From Microthrixaceae bacterium (GTDB taxonomy: Bacteria; Actinomycetota; Acidimicrobiia; Acidimicrobiales; DATDAH01): 64,000 nucleotides of DNA. Under the pieces are notes generated by a model that was not told the origin of the DNA, made no database searches, and was given only the letters and a program-made list of their open reading frames with translations. Position 1 is the stretch's first letter. Each line of letters begins with the position of its first letter. The position numbers and the translations under genes are program-made. Location: assembly GCA_020637195.1 (NCBI GenBank), contig JACJWK010000007.1:62001-126000 (forward strand), in the 5' to 3' direction. Below, in pieces: positions 29,200 through 38,425 of this stretch.

Positions 29200-31233
29200 T
29201 CAGGCACAGCTGGGCTCGAGGTTGGGGGGCGCGCCGCCGAGGTACTCGTTGAGCCATCCGCCACCGCCGATCAGTCGCAGCCACGCGAAGCCGCCGGCGT
29301 TGCAGACCGCGTCGACGTCGTACCCGGCGCCGGCGGTCATCGTCCCCACGATGGCGCTCGCGGTGTCGGGGGCGCTGTGGATGGCGGACTGGGTGGCGGA
29401 GCTCACCTGACCGGTGGAGTACACGGTGACGGAGAAGGGCCCACACGCGTTGCGGCCGCTCGCAGGGAAGGTCGCACAGGCGTCCCCGGTGATGAGGCCG
29501 GGACCGGTGGTGGCGGAGAACCCGGCCGCGCAGTCGGCCGGTTGGGGCCCGCCGCCGACGTTCACCGTGCAGCCCCCCACGGACTCGCCGGCGGGAGGGA
29601 TCACGGTCAGGCCGACGAAGACCTGGTCCGGGCCCGGCGAGGTCGCCGTGGCCGCGACCGAGCCGTTCGAAGCGAACACGGTGATGGCGGCCGAGGTCGC
29701 CCCGGGGCCTCCACCGACCTCGTTGCTCGCCACGACCGTGAAGGTCTGGGGCTGGGCGAAGGGGATGCCGCTGACCTGGGTGCTGGTCGCGGCGGTCTGC
29801 GCGGTTGCGCCCGAGGGCGTGGCCGTGACCTGGTAGGTGAGGGGGCCGGCGCCGCCGTCGTCGGCGGGTGGCGACCACGACACCGTGGCCACGTCGGAGC
29901 CCTCGGGGCCGGGCGTGGCGGTGACCCCCTGTGGCGGGCCGGGGGGCCCGAACAGCCCGTCGTCGGAGCCGGTGGGCAGCGTCGTCGCCGGCGCGGGGTT
30001 GCCGCCGTCGTTCGGGACCACGGGGGCGGCGGGACCGGGGTCGGGCAGCGGGGCCGCGGCGCCCGTGGGCCCCTCGAAGGGCACGGCGTTGCCGGCCACG
30101 GGCGGCGGCAGCGCGTTCAGGGCGTCGAAGCCCTGCCCGTCGTCGCTCGGGGCGGGGGCGCCCTTGTCGATCGTGCGGGCCCGGCCCGACTGGTCCACGA
30201 CGGTGGCCTCGTCGCTGTCGGGCTGGTTCACGTAGACGAAGCCGTCCTTCACGAAGCTCTCGAACGCCTCGCCGGGCTCGACCCCCACGTCGACCTCGTC
30301 GAGGAACGAGCCGTCCTCGCCGTCGAAGCGCAGCAGGGAACCCCGGTCGAACGCGGGCACGAACACCCGGTCGCCCGCCACGCGCGGCGGGCCGGCCCGT
30401 TCGGTGTCGGGCACCTCGGTCTCGATCAGGTCGCCGCTCGCCAGGTCGGCGCCCAGCAACTGGGCGGTGCGCCCCGCGGTGAGCCAGAGCCGCTCGCCGT
30501 CGAGGGAGGGGTCCTGCACCCGGAGGCGCCCGTCGGTGGGCAGCTCGATGGGGTCGCCCGGTCGGCCCGAGCCGGGGTCGACGGGGACGACCACGTGGTC
30601 GGTGGCGTCGACCAGTCCCGGCGCGCCGGCGGCGAGGGTGACGGTGAGGTCGTGGTCCGGCGGCGTGGCGTCGTGCACGGCCTGCTCCTCGCCCTCGAAG
30701 ACGCTGACCAGCGTGCCCTCGGCGGTGGCGAGGAAGAGCAGGGCCTCCGGGTCCACGACCGCGGTGATGGGCTCGCGGTACGACAGCGGGTCGGCGAGCG
30801 GCTCGAGGGTCACGGGGTCGAGGTAGCGCACCTGGCCATCGGTCACCTCGTAGGTGTCGCCGCCGCCGAGGAGGAGCGCGGTCGAGCGGTTCGCGTCGAC
30901 GGTGTCCCCCGTCGTGAGCGTCACCGGGTCGACGGGGGTGATCTCGCCCGTGGTGCGGTTGATGAGGTACACGCCCTCGGGGCCCTGCACCACCTCGATG
31001 CGGTCGCCCTCGCCCGCCACCTGGGTGATGCGCCAGTCCACCTGCCCGGAGGCGCCGTTGACGTGCACGAGGGCGCCGTCCTCGGAGGCGGGCAACCAGG
31101 CGCCGCCGTCGCCGAGGGCGTAGCGGGACGCGGTGAAGCCGGTGCCGAACAGCAGGGTGGCCACGACGCACCCGACGAGGATCGCCGCCGGCCAGCCCCG
31201 CTTCGCCGTGCCCGCGGCCCGGGCCCCGGTCAC
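29200..31233 (-). CDS. Membrane-anchored beta-propeller / fibronectin type III surface protein
   Basis: 677 residues from GTG 31233. A short basic N-terminus and one membrane span (GWPAAILVGCVVATLLFGTG) are followed by a repeat-rich region of WD/YVTN-like strands (VTLTTGDTVDANRS, VSVFEGEEQAVHD and similar), a Pro-rich linker, one fibronectin type III domain (PPQGVTATPG to SAAITVF) and a Cys-containing C-terminal region ending GGGWLNEYLGG. The frame stays open upstream to 31446, but that part reads as non-coding (Arg/Gly/Pro-rich) and contains the palindromic element, so the internal GTG next to the membrane span is preferred. It is the first gene of the kinase/MoxR/DUF58 operon. Confidence 0.85.
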   Translation of the reverse strand: MTGARAAGTAKRGWPAAILVGCVVATLLFGTGFTASRYALGDGGAWLPASEDGALVHVNGASGQVDWRITQVAGEGDRIEVVQGPEGVYLINRTTGEITPVDPVTLTTGDTVDANRSTALLLGGGDTYEVTDGQVRYLDPVTLEPLADPLSYREPITAVVDPEALLFLATAEGTLVSVFEGEEQAVHDATPPDHDLTVTLAAGAPGLVDATDHVVVPVDPGSGRPGDPIELPTDGRLRVQDPSLDGERLWLTAGRTAQLLGADLASGDLIETEVPDTERAGPPRVAGDRVFVPAFDRGSLLRFDGEDGSFLDEVDVGVEPGEAFESFVKDGFVYVNQPDSDEATVVDQSGRARTIDKGAPAPSDDGQGFDALNALPPPVAGNAVPFEGPTGAAAPLPDPGPAAPVVPNDGGNPAPATTLPTGSDDGLFGPPGPPQGVTATPGPEGSDVATVSWSPPADDGGAGPLTYQVTATPSGATAQTAATSTQVSGIPFAQPQTFTVVASNEVGGGPGATSAAITVFASNGSVAATATSPGPDQVFVGLTVIPPAGESVGGCTVNVGGGPQPADCAAGFSATTGPGLITGDACATFPASGRNACGPFSVTVYSTGQVSSATQSAIHSAPDTASAIVGTMTAGAGYDVDAVCNAGGFAWLRLIGGGGWLNEYLGGAPPNLEPSCA

Positions 31234-31395
31234 CGTCGCCCCCGGGTGCGCGGCCGCGGAGCGACGCCCCGGGGTGCCTCCTGCCCGTGGACCCTGACCT
31301 CGATCCGGTTCGCCCGTCCCAGCTCCGCAACCCTCCCCGCGCGCACGGGCCGAACCGACCCGCCCGATGCGAGGCTGCCGCGGCGCCGGCGCCGT

Positions 31396-31417
31396 GTCAT
31401 GAGTGGTCGACCACCTA
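31396..31417 (-). promoter_or_regulatory. 22-bp palindrome-centred element, copy A (upstream of the Fn3/kinase operon)
   Basis: Contains the perfect 12-bp palindrome GTGGTCGACCAC (31403-31414). The 22 bases read on the minus strand are identical to those at 38330-38351 on the plus strand, and each copy points toward its downstream gene (here the Fn3 gene, 162 bases away). This is what an operator for a dimeric regulator would look like. No binding protein is established. Confidence 0.6.
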
Positions 31418-31474
31418 CGCGGCGCCCGACCTGACCACCGACGCACCCGCCACCGGTGGGCCGGGACCCGCGGT

Positions 31475-34126
31475 TCAGCACAGGCCGCTGCGCCCGGAGA
31501 TGCCGAGCGTCCGGTACACCCGGGCGAGCAGGTTCTCGACCGTCCGCACCGACACGCCCAGCCGGGCCGCGATCTCCTTGTTGGCGAGCCCGCGCGCCGC
31601 GAGGCCCGCCACCTCGCGCTGGCGGGCGGTCAGCTGCGCGGAGGCCTCGTCGGCCGGCTCGGGGAGCGCCGCGCCGGGGCAGCGTTCGGCCAGTGCGGGG
31701 AGCCGCTCCTCGGCGAGCAGGGCCGAGCCCCGGGCCCCGGCCGCCCGGTAGGCGCCCACGGCGGCGCTGACCGCGTCGCCGGCGTGGCGGTGCAGGCCCG
31801 CGGCGCCGAACTCGTCCGCCACCTCGAGCAGCGCGGCGCCGTCGCCCTCGCCGCGGGCCCGGGCGTCGGCCGCGAGCATCCGGGCCAGCACGAGATCGGG
31901 GGAGGACCGGACGATCCGGTCGAGCGCCGCGGCCGCCTCCGCGGCGTGGTCGAGCCGCGCGAGGTCGTGCCAGAGCCAGGCCTCGAAGGTTCGGTAGCCC
32001 GGGTAGTCCTGCAGCGTCGCCCGGGCCACCTCCGCGGCGGCGGTGCGCTCGCCGGCGGCGCCCAGGTGCGCCACCTGACCCAGCCGCCGGACGATCTCGA
32101 TGGCCCGGCGGTTGCGCAGGGGGATCGCCGCGATCTCGGCGGCCACCTGGTCGCACCGCTCGACGTCGCCGCCGAGGCCGGCGGCCAGGTACAGGTACAT
32201 GAGGGTCTCGGCCCGGAACAGCGCCGTGCCGGTGTCGTCGCCGTGGCGGAGCCCGCCCTCGAGCAGCTCGCGGGCGGGGTCGATCTCGCCACGGACCAGG
32301 TGGGTCCATCCGGCGTTCGCGGCCAGCAGCACCCCGGCAGGCCCGACCATCTCGGCCAGTGGGGAGGCCTGGGCCTCGGCCACGTGTGCGAGGGCCTCGT
32401 CCCCCCGGCCCAGGAGCAGCAGGGCCCAGGGGCGGAGGTACAGGCAGCCGATCTGGGTGAAGTACGACAGCGGTGCGAGGGCGGGGTCGGCGGCGAGCTC
32501 GCGGGCGAGGCGCAGGCTCTCGTCGGCGCAGGCCAGCCCTTCGCCCGGCTCTCCGAACCAGGACTCGGTGAGGCTGGCCATCGAGAGGACCCGGGCCCGC
32601 ACCGGCGGCGCCGTTGCCCGACCGAGCAGCGGCCGGACCGCCAGCCGGACCTGGGCCAGGTCGGTGGTCTCGTGCAGGAGCTCGAGCTCGAACCCGGTGA
32701 GCTCGTCGGCCAGCTCGCCGGGCCCCAGGCGGTCGCGGGCACCGGCCAGGACGGCGCGGGCCTGGTCGGGGTCGAGGGCGTGCTCGAACAGGAAGTAGGC
32801 GTGGGCCCGGGCCGCGTCGGCCACCTCGCGGTCGGCGGCGGCCGCCGCGTCGAGCTCCGCGAACGCGGTCCGGGCGCCGTGGTCGTCACGGGTGGCCCCG
32901 AGGGCGGAGGCTCGCGTCAGCGCGGCGAGGAACCCGGCCCCCGCTTCCACTGCGGCGTCGGCGAGGCGGAGGGCGAGCGCGCTGTCGCCGCGACGTAGGG
33001 CCTCGACCGCGGCCTGCTCGCAGACCCGGGGCGTGACCCGACCGCCGGCGATCTGGAGCTCGGCCAGCCGGATGACGTCGATGTCGTCGGCGCCGTCGTC
33101 GGAGAAGGCCCGGGTGAGCGCCGCCGCCACGGAGCGGCGCCGGGCCGGCGACATGGCGGCGCGCCGCACCTCGCCGGTGAGCGGGTGGTCGAGCGAGATC
33201 CACACCGTGTCGCCCGCGTCCCGGCTGGTGACGAGGGCACGGTCCTCGAGGCCCGACAGCGCGCGGTCGCCGGCGGTCTGGTCGAGCACGGGTGCCGGCA
33301 GCGGCTCCATGAGGGCGACCGCGTCGAGCGCCAGCCGCTCGTCGTCGTCGAGGTCGGCGAGGCGCCGCTCGATGAGGTCGACCAGGCGCGGGGCGTCGGC
33401 GAGCTCGCCGTCGAGCGTCCACCGGCCGTCCGCGCCACGAGCGAGGATGTCGCGCTCGAGGCCTCCGAGCACCGCCTCGCGGACGAACAGTGGGTTGCCC
33501 GCGGTGAGCCGCCAGAGGCGGGCGCCCAGCGGCGGCGCGACCGGGCCGTCGAGCAGCGACTCCGCGAGTGCACGGGTGGCCGGCTCGTCCAGGGGGGCGA
33601 GGTCGATGCGGGCCCGGGCGCGCTGCTCCACGCTGTCGAGGTCGTCCGGCAGCGACTCGTCGGAGCGCCGGGCGAGGACGATCGAGACGTCGGTGCTCGC
33701 CGCGAGCTGCGCGACGAGGCCGGCCGAGAGCTCGTCGAGGTGGTGGGCGTCGTCGACGACGAGCACGGTCGGTTGCCGGCGGCAGCGGCGGCGGAGCTCG
33801 ACCGCGGTCCGCCAGAAGGCCTCCGCGGGCCCCTCGGCGTCGACGATGGTGGCGCCGACCACGGGGACCATGGCGCCGAGGGGCACGGGGCGCAGCGTGG
33901 GCCCGGCGAACACCCGCTCGACGTTCCACCCCTCCGCCCCGAGGTGGTCCGCGGCGGCGGCCGCGAGCCGGGACTTCCCGACGCCGGCCTCGCCGACGAT
34001 CGCGACGTGGCCGGGGCGGGAGCGGACCGCCGCGCGGACCTCCTCCAGCTGCGCGCGCCGACCGATCAAGCCCTCGGGCCTCCGCCCGGCGGCGTCCCCT
34101 CCGCCACCCGCCTGCTGCAACCGCAT
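31475..34126 (-). CDS. Large LuxR-family (LAL/MalT-like) transcriptional regulator
   Basis: 883 residues from ATG 34126. The N-terminal AAA/NB domain has Walker A VGEAGVGKSRLAAAAA near residue 50 and Walker B TVLVVDDAHHLDEL. The middle is a long TPR-like helical region. The C-terminal LuxR helix-turn-helix starts at about residue 820 (LTARQREVAGLAARGLANKE followed by IAARLGVSVRTVENLLARVY). Such proteins are ATP-dependent activators that respond to a small ligand. The frame is open upstream to 34273, but that part lacks coding character. It is the last of three minus-strand regulators. Confidence 0.92.
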   Translation of the reverse strand: MRLQQAGGGGDAAGRRPEGLIGRRAQLEEVRAAVRSRPGHVAIVGEAGVGKSRLAAAAADHLGAEGWNVERVFAGPTLRPVPLGAMVPVVGATIVDAEGPAEAFWRTAVELRRRCRRQPTVLVVDDAHHLDELSAGLVAQLAASTDVSIVLARRSDESLPDDLDSVEQRARARIDLAPLDEPATRALAESLLDGPVAPPLGARLWRLTAGNPLFVREAVLGGLERDILARGADGRWTLDGELADAPRLVDLIERRLADLDDDERLALDAVALMEPLPAPVLDQTAGDRALSGLEDRALVTSRDAGDTVWISLDHPLTGEVRRAAMSPARRRSVAAALTRAFSDDGADDIDVIRLAELQIAGGRVTPRVCEQAAVEALRRGDSALALRLADAAVEAGAGFLAALTRASALGATRDDHGARTAFAELDAAAAADREVADAARAHAYFLFEHALDPDQARAVLAGARDRLGPGELADELTGFELELLHETTDLAQVRLAVRPLLGRATAPPVRARVLSMASLTESWFGEPGEGLACADESLRLARELAADPALAPLSYFTQIGCLYLRPWALLLLGRGDEALAHVAEAQASPLAEMVGPAGVLLAANAGWTHLVRGEIDPARELLEGGLRHGDDTGTALFRAETLMYLYLAAGLGGDVERCDQVAAEIAAIPLRNRRAIEIVRRLGQVAHLGAAGERTAAAEVARATLQDYPGYRTFEAWLWHDLARLDHAAEAAAALDRIVRSSPDLVLARMLAADARARGEGDGAALLEVADEFGAAGLHRHAGDAVSAAVGAYRAAGARGSALLAEERLPALAERCPGAALPEPADEASAQLTARQREVAGLAARGLANKEIAARLGVSVRTVENLLARVYRTLGISGRSGLC

Positions 34127-34368
34127 CCAACGCCAAGGATGGCATCGGAGCGGTGGTGCTCGCTGAGGGCGGGCGCCGAGCCCCGAGGATTGGGGGTGCG
34201 GGCAGGGAGGGTCGATCCCGCCGTGCGGGGCGGCGGGGACAGGACTCGGAACGAGCGTCGGGATGGGTGGCACGAGCGTGCCGGCCTCGTCATGGCCCGA
34301 GCATGCGGCGCCCGCCGGGCCCGAGCAGCGCCGTGGTTCCCCGTCGCGCTGGGTATTCGTGCTCAGCG
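34127..34368. other. Intergenic region between two regulators
   Basis: About 240 bases between the crp-like stop and the LuxR-type start, both on the minus strand. It may carry a promoter for the LuxR-type gene. I see no clear operator, hairpin or RNA. Confidence 0.3.
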
Positions 34369-35082
34369 TCAGAGGGACCGTCGTCGCAGCGCGCCCTCGT
34401 CCTCCACGACGATCGTGCGACCCGATCCCGAGATCCAGCCGAGCGAGCGCAGGCTGCGCAGGGCCTTGACCACCGCTTCACGCGACAACCCTGAGCGGTC
34501 GGCCAGCTCCTGCTGCGAGACGGGGACCTCGATCACGATGCCGGCCGCGTCCGACCGGCCGTGGTCCTGCATGAGGTCGATGATCCTCCGGCACACCCGG
34601 GTCATGGCGTCGGCGACGCCGAACTCGAGGGCCTGGTCGCCGGACGCCCGCAGGCGACCGGCCAGGTCCACGAGGAGCGATCGCGCGATCCCGGGGTGCT
34701 CGTCCAGGAGCTCGAGGAACCGGGGGATCGCGAGCAGCAGCATCTCGGTGGGCTCGAGCGCCGTGGCGGTCGCGGATCGCGGTCGGCCGTCGAGGGCGGA
34801 GAGCTCGCCGAGGACGTCGCCGGCGTGGCGCACGGCCAGGACGACCTCACGGCCGTCGAGCGCGGTTCGGGCGATCTTGACCGCGCCCTCGAGCACGAAG
34901 CCGACCTCGTAGGCGGGGTCGCCCTCGGTGAAGATCGGGGCGCCGGGGCCCAGGTGACTGGTGCGGCCGGCCCGAGCGAGCGCGTCGCGCTCGTCGTCGC
35001 CGAGGTCGAACCATGCGCCCGCGCCCACCACGGCGAGCGTAGCGACCGGGCGGCGCCACGGTCTCGGGCCGCCGGGCGCCAC
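34369..35082 (-). CDS. Crp/Fnr-family transcriptional regulator
   Basis: About 237 residues if started at GTG 35082; GTG 35031 would remove 17 residues without touching the domains. The cyclic-nucleotide domain includes FTEGDPAYEVGFVLEGAVKI and a phosphate-binding cassette GELSALDGRPRSATATAL with the Arg-Ser-Ala pattern of cAMP-binding Crp proteins. The C-terminal winged helix has QQELADRSGLSREAVVKALR. Its recognition helix SREAVVK keeps the Arg-Glu pair that in Crp reads TGTGA, with Lys for the third contact. It follows the cyclase-domain gene by 22 bases. A matching TGTGA-N6-TCACA box lies at 46533. Confidence 0.9.
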   Translation of the reverse strand: MAPGGPRPWRRPVATLAVVGAGAWFDLGDDERDALARAGRTSHLGPGAPIFTEGDPAYEVGFVLEGAVKIARTALDGREVVLAVRHAGDVLGELSALDGRPRSATATALEPTEMLLLAIPRFLELLDEHPGIARSLLVDLAGRLRASGDQALEFGVADAMTRVCRRIIDLMQDHGRSDAAGIVIEVPVSQQELADRSGLSREAVVKALRSLRSLGWISGSGRTIVVEDEGALRRRSL

Positions 35083-35104
35083 GGGGACATCGTCCCGGCG
35101 GGCC

Positions 35105-38100
35105 TCAATCGAGGCCGAGCCGGGTCAGCGCCGTGCGGGCCGCCTGCGCCGCGGGCCGCGCGCCGATGCGCTCGGTGAGCTCGATCGTCGCGGTGAGATG
35201 GGCGCGCGCGTCGTCGGCCCGCCCGAGGTGCGCTTCGAGCAGGCCGAGGTGGTGGGCGACCGGCCCGACGTAGAACGCCGAGGAGTGGGTGTGGAGCCCG
35301 TCGAACGGGAGGAGCAGCTCGTGGAGCCGAGCGGCGGCATCGGCGTCGCCGAGCCCCTCGGCCAGCTCGGCCGACCACGCCAGCTCGAAGAGCCGGTTCC
35401 AGGTGCCCGGCGGCTTCAGCATGGCGTAGCCGTTCCGGCGCACCTCGTCGTGCACGGCCCGGGCACCGGCCGGGTCGCCGGTCTCGAGGCAGGTGACGCC
35501 CCAGGCGAGCAGCGGCTGGACCGCTCCGGGCGACCCCTCGGCCTGGGCCCGCACCAGGGGGGCGATCTCGCCGAGCCGGTGCTCCAGGCGGCGCAGCCAG
35601 AACAGCTGGGCGGCGCCCACGGACAGGGCGACGCCGGAGGGCCGGCGGCCGTCCATCCCGAGCTGCGCGCCGACGGCCTTCTCGGCGTCGTCCAGGTCAC
35701 CGCGCCAGAGGGCCTTCCAGCCCGTGAGCCAGGCCGCCGCCCAGGCGTACGTGCTCGACACCTCGCCCTCGAGATCCACGCGGTCGAGCTGCCCGGTGGC
35801 GGTCTGCGCCAACGCCAGCCCGAAGCGGGCGTCGCGGATCGTCGCCGGGTCCCGGGCCGACTCCGCCGCCTCCAGGGCGCGTCGTGCCAGGTCGAGGAAG
35901 TCGACGCCCGGTCGCAGCGCCACCCGGAAGGCCGACCGCAGCGCCCGGCTCAGCGCGACCTGGTCGTCGGCGCGCTGGGCCAGGTCGATCGCGGTGGCCG
36001 ACCACCGGACGGTCTCCTCGACGTCCTCGGGGGTGGCCGGCCGCCGGCACGGGCGCTCCGCCGCCACCCGGGCCCGGGTGGAGCGGTCGTCGTCGGGGAG
36101 CAGGTCCCAGGCCGCGGCCAGCAGCGGCTCGGCTCCGGTGTCGTCGACCACGTCGACGTCGAAGCGCCGCACCCGAGCGCGGGCGACGGCGGCCGCGGCC
36201 AGCTCCGGCGCCCAGCCGCGCGCCTGGGCCAGTGCCGCAGCGCGGCCGAGCGTCTCCTGCGCCCTGGCCACCTGACCGTCGCGGTCGTAGGTGGTCCCCA
36301 GGTCCATCAGGAGCTGGTAGCGCTCGCGGGGATCGAGGGACCCGTCGTCGAGGGCGAGCGCCTGCTCCAGGTGCTGGGCGGCCTCGTCGTGCGCGAGTGA
36401 GCGATCGGCGACGAGCGCGGCGCGGCGTAGGCGGGCCACGGCCGCGGGAACGGCGGCGGGGTCGGCGAGCGCCACCGCGGTGGCGTGCCGCGCCGCGTCG
36501 GCGGCGTCGGCGTCGGGCGCCCCCGCGCGCACCAGGGCCGCCAGAGCGGCCCGGTGGAGCCGGGTGCGTTCGGCATCCGCCAGGTCCTGACCGACCACCT
36601 CGCTGATCAGGCGGTGGGCGAACCGCCGCCGGTCCCGGCCGTCGGCGACGACCAGCCCGGCACCGACCGCGTCGTCGAGTCGGCGACGGGCCGTCGGCAC
36701 GCCGAGCCCGGTGAGCTCGGCCACCTCGGGCGCGGTCCACGCGCGTCCCAGGACGGAGCCGGCGGCCAGCAGCCGCCGTCCGTCGCCGGGCAGGTCGGCC
36801 ACGCGGGCCCGGATGACGTCGGTGATGGTCCGGGGCAAACCGGAGTCCGGGCCCGCCCGTGCCGCCCACCGGGCCAGCTCGGTGGCGAAGAGGGGGTTGC
36901 CGCCGGACTGCTCGACGATCCGGTCGATCACGTCGTCGCCCAGCGGGTCGGGCTCGATCGCGTGGATGCACCGGCGCAGCGCGCCGGCTTCGAGGCCCGC
37001 CAGCTCGACGACCGTGGTCGCCCCGAGGGCGAGGATCCGGTCCAGCGCGTCGGCCGCCGCACCGGCGCGGGGGCGGGCCTCGCGGCGCATCGTGGCCACC
37101 AGGACGACCCCGGTCGCGGCCTCCGGGGGAAGGAGGACCTCGACGAGCGCGAGGGTGGCGAGGTCGGCCCACTGCAGGTCGTCCAGCACGAGGACCAGGG
37201 GCTCGTGGGCCGCCGCCGTGGCGAGGAGGCGCGTCGCCCCCCGGAACGCCGCGTCCCGCTCGTCCCGGTCGCCGGCCGCCGCGGGCTCGTGACCGTCGGT
37301 GCCGTGGTCCGCCTGCGGCTCGAGGAGGAGCCGCACCGCGGTCGGCCCGCCCGCTCGTCGGGCCTCGTCGACGACCCGGGGGTCGGCCTGGTCGGCCCAG
37401 GACCGGAGCGCCTGGCGCCAGGGCCAGAGGGACGGTCGGCGGTCGTCCGGGCTCGAGTGCCCCCACGCCACCACCGTTCCGACCGCCCGTGCCCGCACGG
37501 TCAGTGCGTGGCAGAGCGAGGTCTTGCCGATGCCGGCTTCGCCGGCGACCAGCACGAGGCCACCGCCGGTCGCGCGGGCGTGCTCGATGGCGGCTTCGGC
37601 GACGGCGAGCTCGCGCGCCCGCCCGACGACCGCCGGTCCGGCGCCGGGCCGGGGGGCGACGGTGGCGGACCGACCGTCGTCACCGGGCTCGAGGACCTCG
37701 TGGACGACCTCGTGCACGACGACGCCCCGGCCGACGCCGCGGAGCCGGCGCGGGCCGAGCTCACGGAGGCGATAGGCGGTCGGGAGCGACCGGGCCGCTC
37801 GAGCCGCGGTCAGGCTCGACACGAGCACCTGCGCGGGCTCCGCCAGATCCCGCACCCGGGCGGTCTCGTTCACCGTGGTCCCGTAGTAGTGGCCGTCGCG
37901 CAGGTCGGCGGGCCCGGAGTGCAGCCCCATGCGGGTCCGCAACCCGATCGCGCCCGGCCACTCCTCCGAGCGGAGCGCGTGCTGGGTGGCCACCGCGGCC
38001 ATGACCGCGTCGGCGGCCCGCTCGAACGCCGACAGGGTCGAGTCGCCCTCCCCGTGCGAGCGGGCCACCGCGCCGCCGTGGGCCGCCACCGTGCGGCCGA

Positions 38101-38224
38101 CGATCGCCTCGTGCCGACGGACGGCCTCGGCCATGTTGACGGGGTCGAGATCCCACCAGGCGGTCGAGTCCACGATGTCGGTCATCAGGAACGTGAGGTC
38201 GCCGGTCGGGAGCTCCGCCGTCAC
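35105..38224 (-). CDS. Class III nucleotidyl cyclase-domain / AAA / TPR regulator without HTH
   Basis: 1039 residues from GTG 38224 (TAELPTGDLTFLMTDIVDST). Residues 1-170 are a class III adenylate/guanylate cyclase homology domain: a metal Asp in FLMTDIVDST, the variant SHGEGDSTLSAF segment, and the Asn/Arg pair in YYGTTVNETARV. A NB-ATPase follows with Walker A VAGEAGIGKTSLCHAL near residue 235 and LVLVLDDLQWADLA. The rest is TPR-like helices. Unlike relatives ending in a LuxR HTH, it ends at ALTRLGLD with no DNA-binding domain. Purine-specifying residues are not canonical, so activity is uncertain. It lies 22 bases upstream of the Crp-type gene. Confidence 0.9.
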   Translation of the reverse strand: MTAELPTGDLTFLMTDIVDSTAWWDLDPVNMAEAVRRHEAIVGRTVAAHGGAVARSHGEGDSTLSAFERAADAVMAAVATQHALRSEEWPGAIGLRTRMGLHSGPADLRDGHYYGTTVNETARVRDLAEPAQVLVSSLTAARAARSLPTAYRLRELGPRRLRGVGRGVVVHEVVHEVLEPGDDGRSATVAPRPGAGPAVVGRARELAVAEAAIEHARATGGGLVLVAGEAGIGKTSLCHALTVRARAVGTVVAWGHSSPDDRRPSLWPWRQALRSWADQADPRVVDEARRAGGPTAVRLLLEPQADHGTDGHEPAAAGDRDERDAAFRGATRLLATAAAHEPLVLVLDDLQWADLATLALVEVLLPPEAATGVVLVATMRREARPRAGAAADALDRILALGATTVVELAGLEAGALRRCIHAIEPDPLGDDVIDRIVEQSGGNPLFATELARWAARAGPDSGLPRTITDVIRARVADLPGDGRRLLAAGSVLGRAWTAPEVAELTGLGVPTARRRLDDAVGAGLVVADGRDRRRFAHRLISEVVGQDLADAERTRLHRAALAALVRAGAPDADAADAARHATAVALADPAAVPAAVARLRRAALVADRSLAHDEAAQHLEQALALDDGSLDPRERYQLLMDLGTTYDRDGQVARAQETLGRAAALAQARGWAPELAAAAVARARVRRFDVDVVDDTGAEPLLAAAWDLLPDDDRSTRARVAAERPCRRPATPEDVEETVRWSATAIDLAQRADDQVALSRALRSAFRVALRPGVDFLDLARRALEAAESARDPATIRDARFGLALAQTATGQLDRVDLEGEVSSTYAWAAAWLTGWKALWRGDLDDAEKAVGAQLGMDGRRPSGVALSVGAAQLFWLRRLEHRLGEIAPLVRAQAEGSPGAVQPLLAWGVTCLETGDPAGARAVHDEVRRNGYAMLKPPGTWNRLFELAWSAELAEGLGDADAAARLHELLLPFDGLHTHSSAFYVGPVAHHLGLLEAHLGRADDARAHLTATIELTERIGARPAAQAARTALTRLGLD

Positions 38225-38329
38225 GGCTCCGACGATGCCACAGCGCGGTCCGCCCCGCGCGTGGCCCGGACTCCGGTCGGCGACGGGCCGGCGCGAGGCC
38301 GTGGCGGGCCGCCGCCCGACAGCGCCGGA

Positions 38330-38351
38330 TAGGTGGTCGACCACTCATGAC
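38330..38351 (+). promoter_or_regulatory. 22-bp palindrome-centred element, copy B (upstream of the RCC1 genes)
   Basis: Contains GTGGTCGACCAC (38333-38344), identical over 22 bases to the element at 31396-31417 and in the same orientation relative to the gene it precedes. It lies 74 bases before the ATG at 38426, in the divergent region shared with the cyclase-domain gene (start 38224), so it could control either or both. Confidence 0.6.
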
Positions 38352-38425
38352 GGGGGCCGGGAGAGCAGGAATGCTCACGGGCCGTGGGTACGCGGACGCT
38401 TGCCCGCGCGCCGGGGAGACGGACC

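Noticed and set aside
27377..31330. A 1317-codon minus-strand frame across the Fn3 and kinase genes
   Set aside because: It is out of frame with the recognised kinase and Fn3 domains; its Arg/Pro-rich composition marks it as a shadow.
31234..31446. N-terminal extension of the Fn3 protein to 31446
   Set aside because: The extra 71 codons are Arg/Gly/Pro-rich, contain the palindromic element in frame, and precede the membrane span without a ribosome site; the GTG at 31233 is better.
38384..38425. ATG 38384 as start of RCC1 protein A
   Set aside because: No ribosome site precedes it and it would add 14 basic residues before the signal peptide; GGGGAG sits correctly before ATG 38426.
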